From positions 1,118 through 24,550 of the forward strand of contig JAHZFK010000008.1 of assembly GCA_019421385.1 (NCBI GenBank): a stretch of 23,433 nt of DNA, read 5' to 3'. Positions 14,292 to 22,479 of this stretch are shown one piece after another. Under the pieces are notes generated by a model. The model searched no databases, had not been told where the DNA came from, and saw only the letters and a program-made list of their open reading frames with translations. Position numbers and translations under genes: made by a program. Numbering within the stretch: position 1 is the stretch's first letter; each line of letters opens with the position of its first letter. This DNA comes from Clostridiales bacterium (GTDB taxonomy: Bacteria; Bacillota; Clostridia; Oscillospirales; Butyricicoccaceae).

Positions 14292-14337
14292 TACTTTAGC
14301 ATGTTAAAAATATATATTTTTTCTTGCAGAAAGGGGA

Positions 14338-14366
14338 TAGAAATTGTGACATTTCGCTGATATAAT
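14338..14366 (+). promoter_or_regulatory. Candidate promoter of the MGMT-family gene
   Basis: TAGAAA (14338-14343) and a perfect TATAAT (14361-14366) are spaced 17 bp apart, 28 bp before the ATG. The ribosome-binding site AAAGGAGA lies between. Confidence 0.6.
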
Positions 14367-14393
14367 GAAATAGCAAAAGGAGAATCTTGCAAA

Positions 14394-14702
14394 ATGACGG
14401 TTTTTGAAAAAATTTATGCCGTGGTGCGCCGCATTCCGCGCGGCACGGTGGCAACGTATGGACAGGTGGCATTTCTTGCGGGCAACCCGCGCTGGGCGCG
14501 GGTGGTCGGCTATGCGCTGCACGCAAACCCTGACCCGGACGGCATCCCCTGCTACCGCGTCGTAACAAAGGACGGACGCACCTCCCCCGCGTTTGCCTTT
14601 GGCGGCGCGGACGTGCAGCGCGCCATGCTCGAAGCCGACGGCATCGAGTTCACGCCGGACGGTCGCGTGGATATGCAGAAATATCAATGGGAGGGCTTGT
14701 AA
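14394..14702 (+). CDS. MGMT-family (alkyltransferase-like) DNA-binding protein
   Basis: This 102-residue protein equals only the C-terminal DNA-binding domain of O6-methylguanine-DNA methyltransferases. The helix-turn-helix with the Arg finger is seen as TYGQVAFLAGNPRWARVVGYALHANP (21-46). The active-site loop is IPCYRVV (51-57), with the reactive Cys53 kept but Tyr54 in place of the usual His of PCHR. The N-terminal domain of Ogt/Ada is absent, as in alkyltransferase-like (ATL) proteins, but ATLs usually lose the Cys. It may flag or repair O6-alkylguanine. It is monocistronic with its own promoter and terminator. Family firm, activity uncertain. Confidence 0.88.
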   Translation: MTVFEKIYAVVRRIPRGTVATYGQVAFLAGNPRWARVVGYALHANPDPDGIPCYRVVTKDGRTSPAFAFGGADVQRAMLEADGIEFTPDGRVDMQKYQWEGL

Positions 14703-14758
14703 TCAGATTGGCTTTTCTCCTGCAAGCAGTAAACCTGCACAAAATTCGCCCGGATATT

Positions 14759-14792
14759 GCCTGCCGCATTGTGATGCGGCAGGCTTTTTTTT
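14759..14792 (+). terminator. Terminator after the MGMT-family gene
   Basis: A perfect 11-bp stem GCCTGCCGCAT/ATGCGGCAGGC (14759-14769 with 14774-14784), 4-nt loop and eight T follow the gene by 56 bp. Confidence 0.88.
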
Positions 14793-14811
14793 GTACATTC
14801 TGTGAAGATGG

Positions 14812-14839
14812 TTGACATTGCCTTTCAAGCGACTATAAT
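14812..14839 (+). promoter_or_regulatory. Strong promoter of the marR-ABC operon
   Basis: Consensus TTGACA (14812-14817) and TATAAT (14834-14839) are separated by 16 bp. A promoter this strong is usually held down by a repressor, here probably the MarR protein it drives. Confidence 0.85.
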
Positions 14840-14841
14840 GT

Positions 14842-14870
14842 GTTAGTAAGCTAATAGTAAGGAGGCTAAC
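14842..14870. promoter_or_regulatory. Candidate MarR operator (TTAG/CTAA half-sites)
   Basis: Just after the -10, TTAG (14843-14846) and CTAA (14851-14854) form a short palindrome around TAAG. GTTAG (14842-14846) also pairs with CTAAC (14866-14870) further on. The sites lie over the start of transcription and the ribosome-binding site, where autorepression would work. Inference only. Confidence 0.45.
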
Positions 14871-14873
14871 AAA

Positions 14874-15335
14874 GTGTGCGACAAGCGAATCGGCACGGAG
14901 CTTGGCATGCTCAATAACCTGATCAAGCGGCAGATGGTCTGCACCACCGGCAAATCCGAGCTGGCGAACATCACTGGGATGCAAGCCATGATCCTGTGGT
15001 TTTTGATGCAGACCACGGAAGAACGCTTTCAGCGGGATATTGAAACGCACTTCCGCATCCGGCGTTCTACCGCAACCGGTATCCTGAATCTGATGGAAGA
15101 GCACGGCCTGCTGCGGCGCGAACCGGTGGAGCAGGACCGGCGGCTCAAGCGTTTGGTGCTGACCGACCGCGCCAAAGCGCTGTATGAGCGCATCCATCAG
15201 GCGATGGAGCAGACCGAAGCGCTCATGGAAGGGGGCATTGATCCGGAGGAGCTTGCCGTCTGGTTTCGTGTCTGCGAAAAAATCCGTGCCAATTTAGAAA
15301 ACTATCAACGAAAAGCTTCGGAGGGACAAGGATGA
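14874..15335 (+). CDS. MarR-family transcriptional regulator
   Basis: This 153-residue winged-helix repressor has the core helix-turn-helix DIETHFRIRRSTATGILNLMEEHGLLRRE (residues about 55-83) and the wing PVEQDRRLKRLVLTDRAKAL (84-103), with flanking dimerisation helices. Such proteins release DNA when they bind small toxic ligands. The start is GTG 14874, 8 nt after AAGGAGG. The stop overlaps the first ABC gene by 4 bp (ATGA), and the strong promoter upstream carries possible operator half-sites. It probably controls the two exporter genes and itself. Two Cys residues lie near the N-terminus (C2, C23); whether they sense redox state is unknown. Confidence 0.93.
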   Translation: MCDKRIGTELGMLNNLIKRQMVCTTGKSELANITGMQAMILWFLMQTTEERFQRDIETHFRIRRSTATGILNLMEEHGLLRREPVEQDRRLKRLVLTDRAKALYERIHQAMEQTEALMEGGIDPEELAVWFRVCEKIRANLENYQRKASEGQG

Positions 15336-17062
15336 TTAAGAGGCTGTTAAAGAGCGTGCGTGAGTTCAAAAAGGAAGCGCTGCTCACGCCGTTTTTCGTT
15401 GTGCTGGAGGTCGTGATGGAGGTCGTCATCCCCGCGGTGATGGCACTGCTGATCGACCGCGGCATTGATGCGCAAAACATGGGGGAAATCTGGAAATACG
15501 GCATCATTCTGATCGTCTGCGCGATGCTTGCGCTGATTTTCGGCGCAGCGGCAGGCACTTACGCGGCGCGCGCCTCCACCGGCTTTGCCCGCAACCTGCG
15601 CCACGATATGTATTATGCCGTGCAGGATTTTTCCTTTTCCAACATTGATAAGTTCTCCACCGGCTCGATCGTCACCCGCTTGACGACCGACGTGACCAAC
15701 GTGCAGAACTCGTTCCAGATGTGCACGCGTATCGCCGTGCGCTGTCCGGTCATGCTGGTGTTCGCGCTGGTCATGGCGTTCCAGATCAACAGCCAGCTTG
15801 CGCTGGTCTTCCTGTGCGTGCTGCCGATTCTGGCAATCGGCCTCGGTCTGCTGATGAAGCGTGTTGCGCCGGTATTCGAGCGCGTGTTCAAAACCTACGA
15901 CCGCATGAACACAGTCGTGCAGGAAAACGTGCGCGGTATCCGCGTGGTCAAGGCTTATGTGCGCGAGGACTACGAAACCGAGAAGTTCAAAGGCGTATCC
16001 GGCCTGCTGTACCGCCAATTTTCCAAGGCGCAAAAGACCTTGGCAGGCGTTATGCCGCTGATGCAGTTCTGCATGTACGCCTGTATGCTGCTGATCTCTT
16101 GGTTCGGCGCGCGTTTGATCGTGGGCGGCACCATGACGACCGGCGCGCTGACCAGCCTGTTCTCCTACGCCATGCAGATCCTGATGAGCCTGATGATGGT
16201 GGCTATGGTATTTGTTATGATCACCATGTCCAAAGCGAGCGCAGAGCGTATCGTCGAACTGCTGGAAGAAAAATCCGACCTGCACAATCCGGAAAATCCG
16301 GTGACCGAGGTCAAGAGCGGCGATATCGACTTCGAAAACGTCAACTTCAGCTATAAGGGCGACGCGAACAAACTCGCGCTCCGGGATGTCAATCTGCATA
16401 TCAAGGCCGGCCAGACCATCGGCATTCTGGGCGGCACCGGCTCGGCAAAGTCCTCGCTTGTGCAGCTGATTCCGCGCCTGTACGACGTGACCACCGGTTC
16501 GGTCAAGGTCGGCGGCGTGGATGTGCGCGACTATGATATCGAATCCCTGCGCGAACAGGTCGCCATGGTCTTGCAGAAGAACGTGCTGTTCTCGGGCACG
16601 ATCAAGGAAAACCTGCGCTGGGGCGATGAGCACGCCACGGACGAAGAACTCAAACGCGTCTGCCGTCTGGCACAGGCCGACGAGTTCATCGAGCAGATGC
16701 CCGACAAATACGATACCTATATTGAACAGGGCGGCACGAACGTGTCCGGCGGTCAGAAGCAGCGCCTGTGTATCGCCCGCGCGCTGCTGAAAAAGCCCAA
16801 GGTGCTGATTCTGGACGACTCGACCAGCGCAGTCGACACCAAGACCGACGCACTCATCCGCAAAGCATTCGCGGAAGAGATTCCGGATACGACCAAGCTG
16901 ATTATCGCGCAGCGTATCTCCTCCGTGCAGGATGCCGACCAGATCGTCATTCTGGATGGCGGCGCGATTCAGGCGGTCGGCACGCACGACGAGCTGCTGG
17001 CCAGCAACACCATCTATCAGGAAATCTATAACCAGCAGATGAAGAAAGGAGGCGAGGAATAA
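15332..17062 (+). CDS. ABC exporter half-transporter with degenerate ATP site
   Basis: This 576-residue protein has six membrane helices (ABC_membrane type I exporter fold, about residues 15-300) followed by an ATPase domain (about 330-570). Walker A is GGTGSAKS (367-374), where Ala372 replaces the usual Gly before the Lys. The signature is VSGGQ (471-475). Walker B is VLILDDS (491-497), where Asp496 stands in place of the catalytic Glu. These changes mark the degenerate half of a heterodimeric exporter such as BmrC of BmrCD or TM287 of TM287/288. The partner gene follows with a 1-bp overlap and carries the intact Glu. It likely exports drugs or amphipathic compounds. The start overlaps marR (ATGA). 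Confidence 0.94.
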   Translation: MIKRLLKSVREFKKEALLTPFFVVLEVVMEVVIPAVMALLIDRGIDAQNMGEIWKYGIILIVCAMLALIFGAAAGTYAARASTGFARNLRHDMYYAVQDFSFSNIDKFSTGSIVTRLTTDVTNVQNSFQMCTRIAVRCPVMLVFALVMAFQINSQLALVFLCVLPILAIGLGLLMKRVAPVFERVFKTYDRMNTVVQENVRGIRVVKAYVREDYETEKFKGVSGLLYRQFSKAQKTLAGVMPLMQFCMYACMLLISWFGARLIVGGTMTTGALTSLFSYAMQILMSLMMVAMVFVMITMSKASAERIVELLEEKSDLHNPENPVTEVKSGDIDFENVNFSYKGDANKLALRDVNLHIKAGQTIGILGGTGSAKSSLVQLIPRLYDVTTGSVKVGGVDVRDYDIESLREQVAMVLQKNVLFSGTIKENLRWGDEHATDEELKRVCRLAQADEFIEQMPDKYDTYIEQGGTNVSGGQKQRLCIARALLKKPKVLILDDSTSAVDTKTDALIRKAFAEEIPDTTKLIIAQRISSVQDADQIVILDGGAIQAVGTHDELLASNTIYQEIYNQQMKKGGEE

Positions 17063-19017
17063 TGGCAGGACCCGGAATGAGAGGGCCGATGGGTGGTCCC
17101 GGTGGCCCCGGCGGTCCCGGCCGTCACGGTCCGATGGGCGGCGGCAAACGCAGCAAAAACCCAAGAAAAACCCTCGCACGATTGCTTCGTTACTTTAGAG
17201 GCGGCTACGCCGTACAGTTTACCGTGGTGCTGGTCTGCATCCTGTTTTCCGCGGTAGCAAACGTTGCAGGCTCGATGTTCCTGCGCGTCCTCATCGACGA
17301 TTATATCGCGCCGCTGCTTTTGCAGGCCTCGCCTGTGTTCACCGGTCTGGTTCATGCGATCTCGCTGATGGCACTGGTGTATCTGGTGGGTATCGTTTCC
17401 ACCTTCCTGTATAACCGCATCATGGTGTCGATCTCGCAGGGCATCCTCAAGCAGGTGCGCGACGAAATGTTCGAGCGCATGCAGAAGCTGCCCATCCGCT
17501 ATTTCGATACGCACACCCACGGCGACCTGATGAGCCATTTTACCAACGATACCGACACACTGCAGCAGATGCTCAGCCAGTCCGTGCCACAGATGTTCTC
17601 CTCTCTGATGACCATTATCGCGGTATTCATCGCCATGCTGGTGACCAACGTCTGGCTGACGCTGTTTGTATTGCTCGGTATCTTTGTGATGCTGGTGGTC
17701 GTCAAGCGCATCGGCGGACAGTCCGCCCGCTTCTTCCTCGAGCAGCAGACCGCGCTGGGCAAGGTCAATGGCTATATCGAAGAAATGATCGGCGGTCAGA
17801 AGGTTGTCAAGGTATTCTGCCACGAGGAAAAGTGCAAGGAACAGTTTGACGAGCTCAACGACGCGCTGCGTGAAAGCGCCAAGAACGCCAATACCTTTGC
17901 CAACATCCTCATGCCGATCATGATGAACATCGGCAACCTGCTGTATGTACTGGTCGCCGTGGTCGGCGGTACGTTGGCGCTGTCCGGCGTTGTCGGCGGC
18001 AGCATCACCATCGGTGTCATCGCCTCCTTCCTGCAGCTGACCAAGTCGTTCACCCAGCCGGTGGCGCAGATCTCGCAGCAGTTCAACTCCATCATCATGG
18101 CGCTGGCTGGTGCGGAACGTATCTTCGAGCTGATGGACGAAGAGCCCGAACAGGACAACGGCTATGTCACGCTGGTCAACGCCAAGTATGACAAGGACGG
18201 CAACCTGACCGAGACCCCGGAAAAGACCAACATCTGGGCGTGGAAGCACCCGCATGAGGACGGTACAATCACCTATGAGCAGGTTCGGGGCGATGTCCGG
18301 TTCTATGACGTTGACTTTGGCTATAATCCGGATAAAATCGTACTGCATAACATCACGCTGTACGCCGAACCCGGCCAGAAGGTCGCTTTCGTCGGCGCGA
18401 CCGGCGCGGGCAAGACCACGATCACCAACCTCATCAACCGCTTTTACGACATTGCGGACGGTAAGATCCGCTATGACGGCATCAACATCAACAAAATCAA
18501 AAAATCCGATCTGCGCCGCTCGCTCGGCATCGTTTTGCAGGATACCAACCTGTTCACCGGCACGATCCGCGACAACATCCGCTACGGCAATCTGAACGCG
18601 ACCGATCAGGAGATCGAAGCGGCCGCACAGCTGGCTAACGCCGACGACTTTATCCGCCGTCTGCCGGACGGGTACGACACCCTGATTGACGGAGATGGCG
18701 GCAGTCTGTCGCAGGGTCAGCGCCAGCTGATCTCGATCGCGCGCGCAGCCGTTGCCGATCCGCCGGTCATGATCCTTGACGAAGCGACGAGCAGCATCGA
18801 CACACGCACAGAATCCATCGTGCAGGCGGGCATGGACAGCCTGATGTACGGCCGCACGGTCTTTGTTATCGCACACCGTCTGTCCACCGTACAGAACGCG
18901 GACGTCATTATGGTGCTCCAGCTCGGCCACATCATCGAGCGTGGCAACCATGAACAGCTGATTGCCGAACACGGCAAGTATTATCAGCTTTACACCGGCG
19001 CATTCGAACTGGAATAA
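17062..19017 (+). CDS. ABC exporter half-transporter with catalytic ATP site
   Basis: This is the 651-residue partner of the preceding exporter. A disordered Gly/Pro/Met-rich N-terminus (residues 1-33) precedes basic residues and six membrane helices (about 48-350). A connecting region of about 60 residues (roughly 365-425) is longer than usual. The ATPase domain has Walker A GATGAGKT (445-452), signature LSQGQ (549-553, with Gln in place of the second Gly) and Walker B MILDEAT (570-576) with catalytic Glu574. Together the pair has one consensus site (its Walker motifs with the other's VSGGQ) and one degenerate site. The start overlaps the upstream stop by 1 bp, behind GAAAGGAGG. A bidirectional terminator follows. 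Confidence 0.94.
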   Translation: MAGPGMRGPMGGPGGPGGPGRHGPMGGGKRSKNPRKTLARLLRYFRGGYAVQFTVVLVCILFSAVANVAGSMFLRVLIDDYIAPLLLQASPVFTGLVHAISLMALVYLVGIVSTFLYNRIMVSISQGILKQVRDEMFERMQKLPIRYFDTHTHGDLMSHFTNDTDTLQQMLSQSVPQMFSSLMTIIAVFIAMLVTNVWLTLFVLLGIFVMLVVVKRIGGQSARFFLEQQTALGKVNGYIEEMIGGQKVVKVFCHEEKCKEQFDELNDALRESAKNANTFANILMPIMMNIGNLLYVLVAVVGGTLALSGVVGGSITIGVIASFLQLTKSFTQPVAQISQQFNSIIMALAGAERIFELMDEEPEQDNGYVTLVNAKYDKDGNLTETPEKTNIWAWKHPHEDGTITYEQVRGDVRFYDVDFGYNPDKIVLHNITLYAEPGQKVAFVGATGAGKTTITNLINRFYDIADGKIRYDGININKIKKSDLRRSLGIVLQDTNLFTGTIRDNIRYGNLNATDQEIEAAAQLANADDFIRRLPDGYDTLIDGDGGSLSQGQRQLISIARAAVADPPVMILDEATSSIDTRTESIVQAGMDSLMYGRTVFVIAHRLSTVQNADVIMVLQLGHIIERGNHEQLIAEHGKYYQLYTGAFELE

Positions 19018-19026
19018 GCCTAACAA

Positions 19027-19056
19027 AAAACAGGCTCCCGATTGGGAGCCTGTTTT
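19027..19056. terminator. Bidirectional terminator between the ABC operon and the MATE gene
   Basis: A perfect 13-bp stem AAAACAGGCTCCC/GGGAGCCTGTTTT (19027-19039 with 19044-19056) with a 4-nt loop has A/T runs on both sides. It can serve the + strand exporter operon and the - strand MATE gene, which converge here. Confidence 0.88.
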
Positions 19057-19070
19057 CTGTTATATCCGCC

Positions 19071-20468
19071 TTACAGCGTTGCTTTCTTTTTTTCTTCTGA
19101 TACTTTGCGCAGAATCTGCCGGAAACGAATGAGAAACAGCGTCGTCGTCGTTGCTGCTGCCAGCAGGTCTGCCACCGGCTCAGCGAAGAATACCGCAAAC
19201 AGCTTATCCTCAAAGAAATGCGGCAGAATGAGGATCAGCGGGATCAGCAAAATAATTTTGCGTTCAATAGCAAGGAAGAGTGAAATCTTCGCTTCTCCCA
19301 ATGCAACAAAGCATTGCTGGAACGTATTCTGGAACGCCGACACAAAGCCAACGGCAAAATAGATGCGCAGCGCCCAAGCGGTCTCGTCAATCAATGCACT
19401 GTCGTGTGCGAACAGACGCGCCAGCGTATGCGGCGCAATCATAGACAGCGCCCACACGCCGAATGCAAAGATACATGCACCCAGCAGGTTATACTGCACG
19501 ACCTTTTTCATTCGATCCGGCCGTCCAGCGCCATAATTGAAGCTCAGAATCGGCTGCGCGCCCTGTGTCAAGCCCATCAACGGCATCTGCACCATCTGCG
19601 CCACCGAGGTCAAAATGGTCATCGCGCCAACCGCCAGATCGCCGCCGTATTTCTGCAAAGACACATTAAACGTCACCGTCAGCAGGCTTTCGGTCGACTG
19701 CATGACGAACGGCGCTGCGCCCAATGCGATCGCGGGCATGAGCAAACGCCTGTCCAGACGGAAAAAGGCCTTTTTCAGCCGCAGCGTGCTGGTTTTACCG
19801 GTCAAGAACCGCACCACCCACAATGCAGAAACCGCCTGCGAGATGACGGTCGCAATCGCCGCGCCGCGCACGCCCATCCCGAACACGAAAATGAACACCG
19901 GATCGAGCACGACGTTCAAAACCGCACCAATCAGCACGGTTTTCATCGCGATGTCGGACTTGCCCTGCGCGGTAATAAAGCCGTTGAGCCCCAGCGCAGT
20001 CATGACAAAAATCGTACCAAGCACATAGATGTTCAAATACTGCATCGCATAAGGCAAGGTGTCCGGCGATGCACCGAACAGCACCAGCAGCGGCTCCTGA
20101 AACAGCAGGAACAGCACGGTCATCCCGATCGCCAGTCCCCACAGCGCGGCGGTACAGGTGCCAAGCGTACGCTCAGCCTTTTCGTGATCCCCTGCGCCCA
20201 TCGCAATCGAAGCGCGCGGCGCACCGCCCATGCCGATAAGCGCGGCAAAGGCCGAAATCAGCGTAATGACCGGAAAGGTCACGCCCATACCGGTCAGCGC
20301 CAGCTTGCCCTCGACCGGAATTTGCCCGATGTAGATACGGTCTACGATGTTGTATAACAGGTTGACCACCTGCGCGCAAATGGTCGGCAGTGCAAGGCGC
20401 AGCAGCAGCGGGCCGACCGGGTCATTTCCCAGATCGACCGCTCGTTTTTGTTTGATCTGTTTTTCCAT
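19071..20468 (-). CDS. MATE-family multidrug/cation antiporter
   Basis: This 465-residue inner-membrane protein has about 12 hydrophobic helices in two related halves. The N-terminal sequence NDPVGPLLLRLALPTICAQVVNLLYNIVDRIYIGQIP and the later GLTQGAQPILSFNYGAGRPDRMKKVVQ are typical of the MatE (NorM/DinF-like) family common in Clostridia. Such proteins expel drugs or metabolites using a sodium or proton gradient. ATG 20468 follows the uridine-phosphorylase-like stop after 1 nt, so translation is probably coupled. A short charged C-terminus ends EEKKKATL. Substrate unknown. Confidence 0.93.
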   Translation of the reverse strand: MEKQIKQKRAVDLGNDPVGPLLLRLALPTICAQVVNLLYNIVDRIYIGQIPVEGKLALTGMGVTFPVITLISAFAALIGMGGAPRASIAMGAGDHEKAERTLGTCTAALWGLAIGMTVLFLLFQEPLLVLFGASPDTLPYAMQYLNIYVLGTIFVMTALGLNGFITAQGKSDIAMKTVLIGAVLNVVLDPVFIFVFGMGVRGAAIATVISQAVSALWVVRFLTGKTSTLRLKKAFFRLDRRLLMPAIALGAAPFVMQSTESLLTVTFNVSLQKYGGDLAVGAMTILTSVAQMVQMPLMGLTQGAQPILSFNYGAGRPDRMKKVVQYNLLGACIFAFGVWALSMIAPHTLARLFAHDSALIDETAWALRIYFAVGFVSAFQNTFQQCFVALGEAKISLFLAIERKIILLIPLILILPHFFEDKLFAVFFAEPVADLLAAATTTTLFLIRFRQILRKVSEEKKKATL

Positions 20469-20469
20469 G

Positions 20470-21231
20470 TCAGTGCGCTCTATCCTCCCGAATCAGGACG
20501 CGCAGCGCTTCGACCGCCGTGCGCACACCGCGTTCCGCAGCGTCGGGCGGGATGTTGGGTGCATCGTCATTATCCGCGTTCCACAGCACATTAAGCACCG
20601 CACCGCAGCGCACATGCAGCACCTGCGCGACAATGAACAGCGCTGCCGTTTCCATTTCGCTTGTCAGCGCGCCCGCCGCCTTCCACGCTTTCCACTTGGC
20701 GAGCAGTTCATCCGCGATCGGCTGCTGCGCCGGGCGGATCTCGCCGTAAAAGCTGTCCTTAGATTGGATGACGCCGATATGATGGGTCAGCCCCAGCGCT
20801 GCCGCCGCGTCCCGCAGCGCGCTGACAACCTCGAAATTCGCCGCCGCCGGAAACTCGACCGGCAGATATTCGCGGCTCGTGCCCTCCTGCCGGATGGCTG
20901 CGGTCGCAATAACGATATCACCGCCGCAGACCTCGTCCACAATACCGCCCGAGGTGCCCACGCGGATAAAGGTGTCCGCACCGCACTCGACCAGCTCCTC
21001 CAGCGCGATCGCAGCCGACGGGCCGCCGATACCGGTCGAACACACCGCAACCGGTTCACCGTCCAAAGTACCCGTCCAGATCGTGTATTCGCGATTGTGT
21101 GCAATCTGCTTGGGATCGTCAAAATAGCGCGCGATCTTCTCACACCGACCGGGGTCGCCCGGCAGGATCACATACCGTCCCACGTCGCCCTTGGTAATCT
21201 GCAAATGCATCTGTTTTCCGTCAATCAACAT
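20470..21231 (-). CDS. udp: Nucleoside phosphorylase, uridine-phosphorylase-like
   Basis: This 253-residue enzyme of the PNP/UDP family cleaves a nucleoside with phosphate to a free base and ribose 1-phosphate. Phosphate-site and fold markers are VILPGDPGRCEKIA (residues 21-34), STGIGGPSAAIALEEL (about 65-80) and RVGTSGGI (about 90-97). SEMETAALF near residue 192 is the ribose-binding Glu-Met-Glu motif. The residues and length fit uridine phosphorylase rather than trimeric PNP. It starts inside the tail of the DUF951 gene (7-bp overlap) and runs into the MATE gene, so all three form one operon. The substrate could be uridine or another nucleoside. Confidence 0.9.
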   Translation of the reverse strand: MLIDGKQMHLQITKGDVGRYVILPGDPGRCEKIARYFDDPKQIAHNREYTIWTGTLDGEPVAVCSTGIGGPSAAIALEELVECGADTFIRVGTSGGIVDEVCGGDIVIATAAIRQEGTSREYLPVEFPAAANFEVVSALRDAAAALGLTHHIGVIQSKDSFYGEIRPAQQPIADELLAKWKAWKAAGALTSEMETAALFIVAQVLHVRCGAVLNVLWNADNDDAPNIPPDAAERGVRTAVEALRVLIREDRAH

Positions 21232-21419
21232 ACCGGCTTTCCCTCCCGTTCAATCGCTCTGATGTTCTTTTCCGCTTTCACGCGCGGCAGCATGACCTCA
21301 TGCCCGCAGCCTGCGCATTTGAGCTTGAAATCCATGCCTATGCGCAGCACTTTCCACTGTTTGGAGCCGCAGGGATGCGGCTTTTTCATTGTCAGCAGAT
21401 CGCCGACCTGCACATCCAT
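21225..21419 (-). CDS. DUF951 family small protein
   Basis: This 64-residue protein begins MDVQVGDLLTMKKPHPCGSKQWKVLRIGMDFKLKCAGCGH, the well-conserved DUF951 pattern found across Firmicutes. One Cys after HP and a C-x-x-C pair suggest a small metal- or nucleic-acid-binding fold, but no function is established. It overlaps the start of the udp-like gene by 7 bp and is the first gene of that operon. A possible -10, TATGAT, lies at 21465-21460 on the - strand without a good -35. Confidence 0.9.
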   Translation of the reverse strand: MDVQVGDLLTMKKPHPCGSKQWKVLRIGMDFKLKCAGCGHEVMLPRVKAEKNIRAIEREGKPVC

Positions 21420-21538
21420 ACTTCATTTCCCCTTTCCAAACCGGATTTTATCCACTTTCATCATACCACATTTACAGTGCTAATCCCAGCCGTTTTTTCA
21501 TATAGTATGGCAGACCCCAAAGGAGGCTCTGCTATATT

Positions 21539-22477
21539 ATGAAAACAAGCGAATGCTATCTGCCCGAGGGCAGTTACACCGCGCTGCCTGAAGTGCGGCA
21601 GGCGCTCGCGTCCCTTGACGGGCTGCGGCGCGCACAGGACGAAGGGATGATTCTGGAAGCGGTTGCGCAGCGGTGCACCCCCGCACACGATCTGCTGTTC
21701 GATCTCGGCTTTGCGCAGGGCATCATGCCGCGCTCCTGCTGCGCGCTGGGTGTAGCCGAGGGCGATACGCGCGAAATCGCCATCCTGTCCCGCGTGGGCA
21801 AGCCCACCTGTTTTACCATCACAGATGTGGATGAAAGCGGAGATACACCGCTCGTCTGGCTGTCCCGCACGATTCCCCAGCAGCGCGCACAGGATCATTT
21901 GCTCGAAACCCTGCGCCCGGGCGATATCATCCCTGCTGTCGTTACCCATCTGGAAAACTTTGGCGCATTTGTCGATATCGGCTGCGGTGTGGCATCGCTC
22001 ATCGGCATTGAAAACCTGTCTGTTTCGCGCATCTTCCACCCGTCCGACCGCCTGCGCGTCGGCCAGCACATCTATGCGGTCGTGCGCTCGGTCGATCCGG
22101 ATGCGCGCCGCATTTCCCTGACCCACCGCGAGCTGCTCGGCACCTGGGCGCAGAACGCCGCGATGTTCTCACCGGGCGAAACCGTGCGCGGGGTGGTGCG
22201 CTCGGTCGAGCCGTACGGCGTATTCATCGAGCTTGCCCCGAATCTGTCCGGCCTTGCCGAAGCGCGTGACGATCTTAGCCCCGGCATGGTCGTTTCGGTC
22301 TACATCAAATCCATCCTGCCGCAGCGCATGAAAATCAAGCTGACCGTCATCGACGTGCTCGCCCCATCGGGCGAACCCGAGCCGCCGCAGTATTTTGTTG
22401 CGGATGGACACATCGACGAGTGGATTTACACCCCTGCCTGCTGCGACCGGAAATACATTGCAACGGTATTTGAATAG
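21539..22477 (+). CDS. S1-domain RNA-binding protein
   Basis: This 312-residue protein has two clear S1 (OB-fold) domains: residues about 124-194 (LRPGDIIPAVVTHLENFGAFVDIGCGVASLIGIENLS) and about 210-275 (FSPGETVRGVVRSVEPYGVFIELAPNLSGLAEA). A weaker S1-like stretch lies near 50-110. It resembles the short S1-type proteins of Clostridia, sometimes labelled ribosomal protein S1, but it is too short to be a full RpsA. It probably binds mRNA or rRNA. AAAGGAGG lies 12 nt before the ATG, which is rather far. It stands alone and converges with rarA at 2 bp. No promoter was convincing in the 119-bp spacer at 21420-21538. Confidence 0.85.
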   Translation: MKTSECYLPEGSYTALPEVRQALASLDGLRRAQDEGMILEAVAQRCTPAHDLLFDLGFAQGIMPRSCCALGVAEGDTREIAILSRVGKPTCFTITDVDESGDTPLVWLSRTIPQQRAQDHLLETLRPGDIIPAVVTHLENFGAFVDIGCGVASLIGIENLSVSRIFHPSDRLRVGQHIYAVVRSVDPDARRISLTHRELLGTWAQNAAMFSPGETVRGVVRSVEPYGVFIELAPNLSGLAEARDDLSPGMVVSVYIKSILPQRMKIKLTVIDVLAPSGEPEPPQYFVADGHIDEWIYTPACCDRKYIATVFE

Positions 22478-22479
22478 CC

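Noticed and set aside
15347..19026. Very long - strand open frames opposite both ABC exporter genes
   Set aside because: They are His/Asp/Gln-rich antisense shadows caused by the GC-rich codon pattern of the exporter genes.
21471..21506. TTTACA and TATAGT as a promoter of the S1-domain gene
   Set aside because: The two boxes are 24 bp apart, too far for a sigma-70-type promoter.
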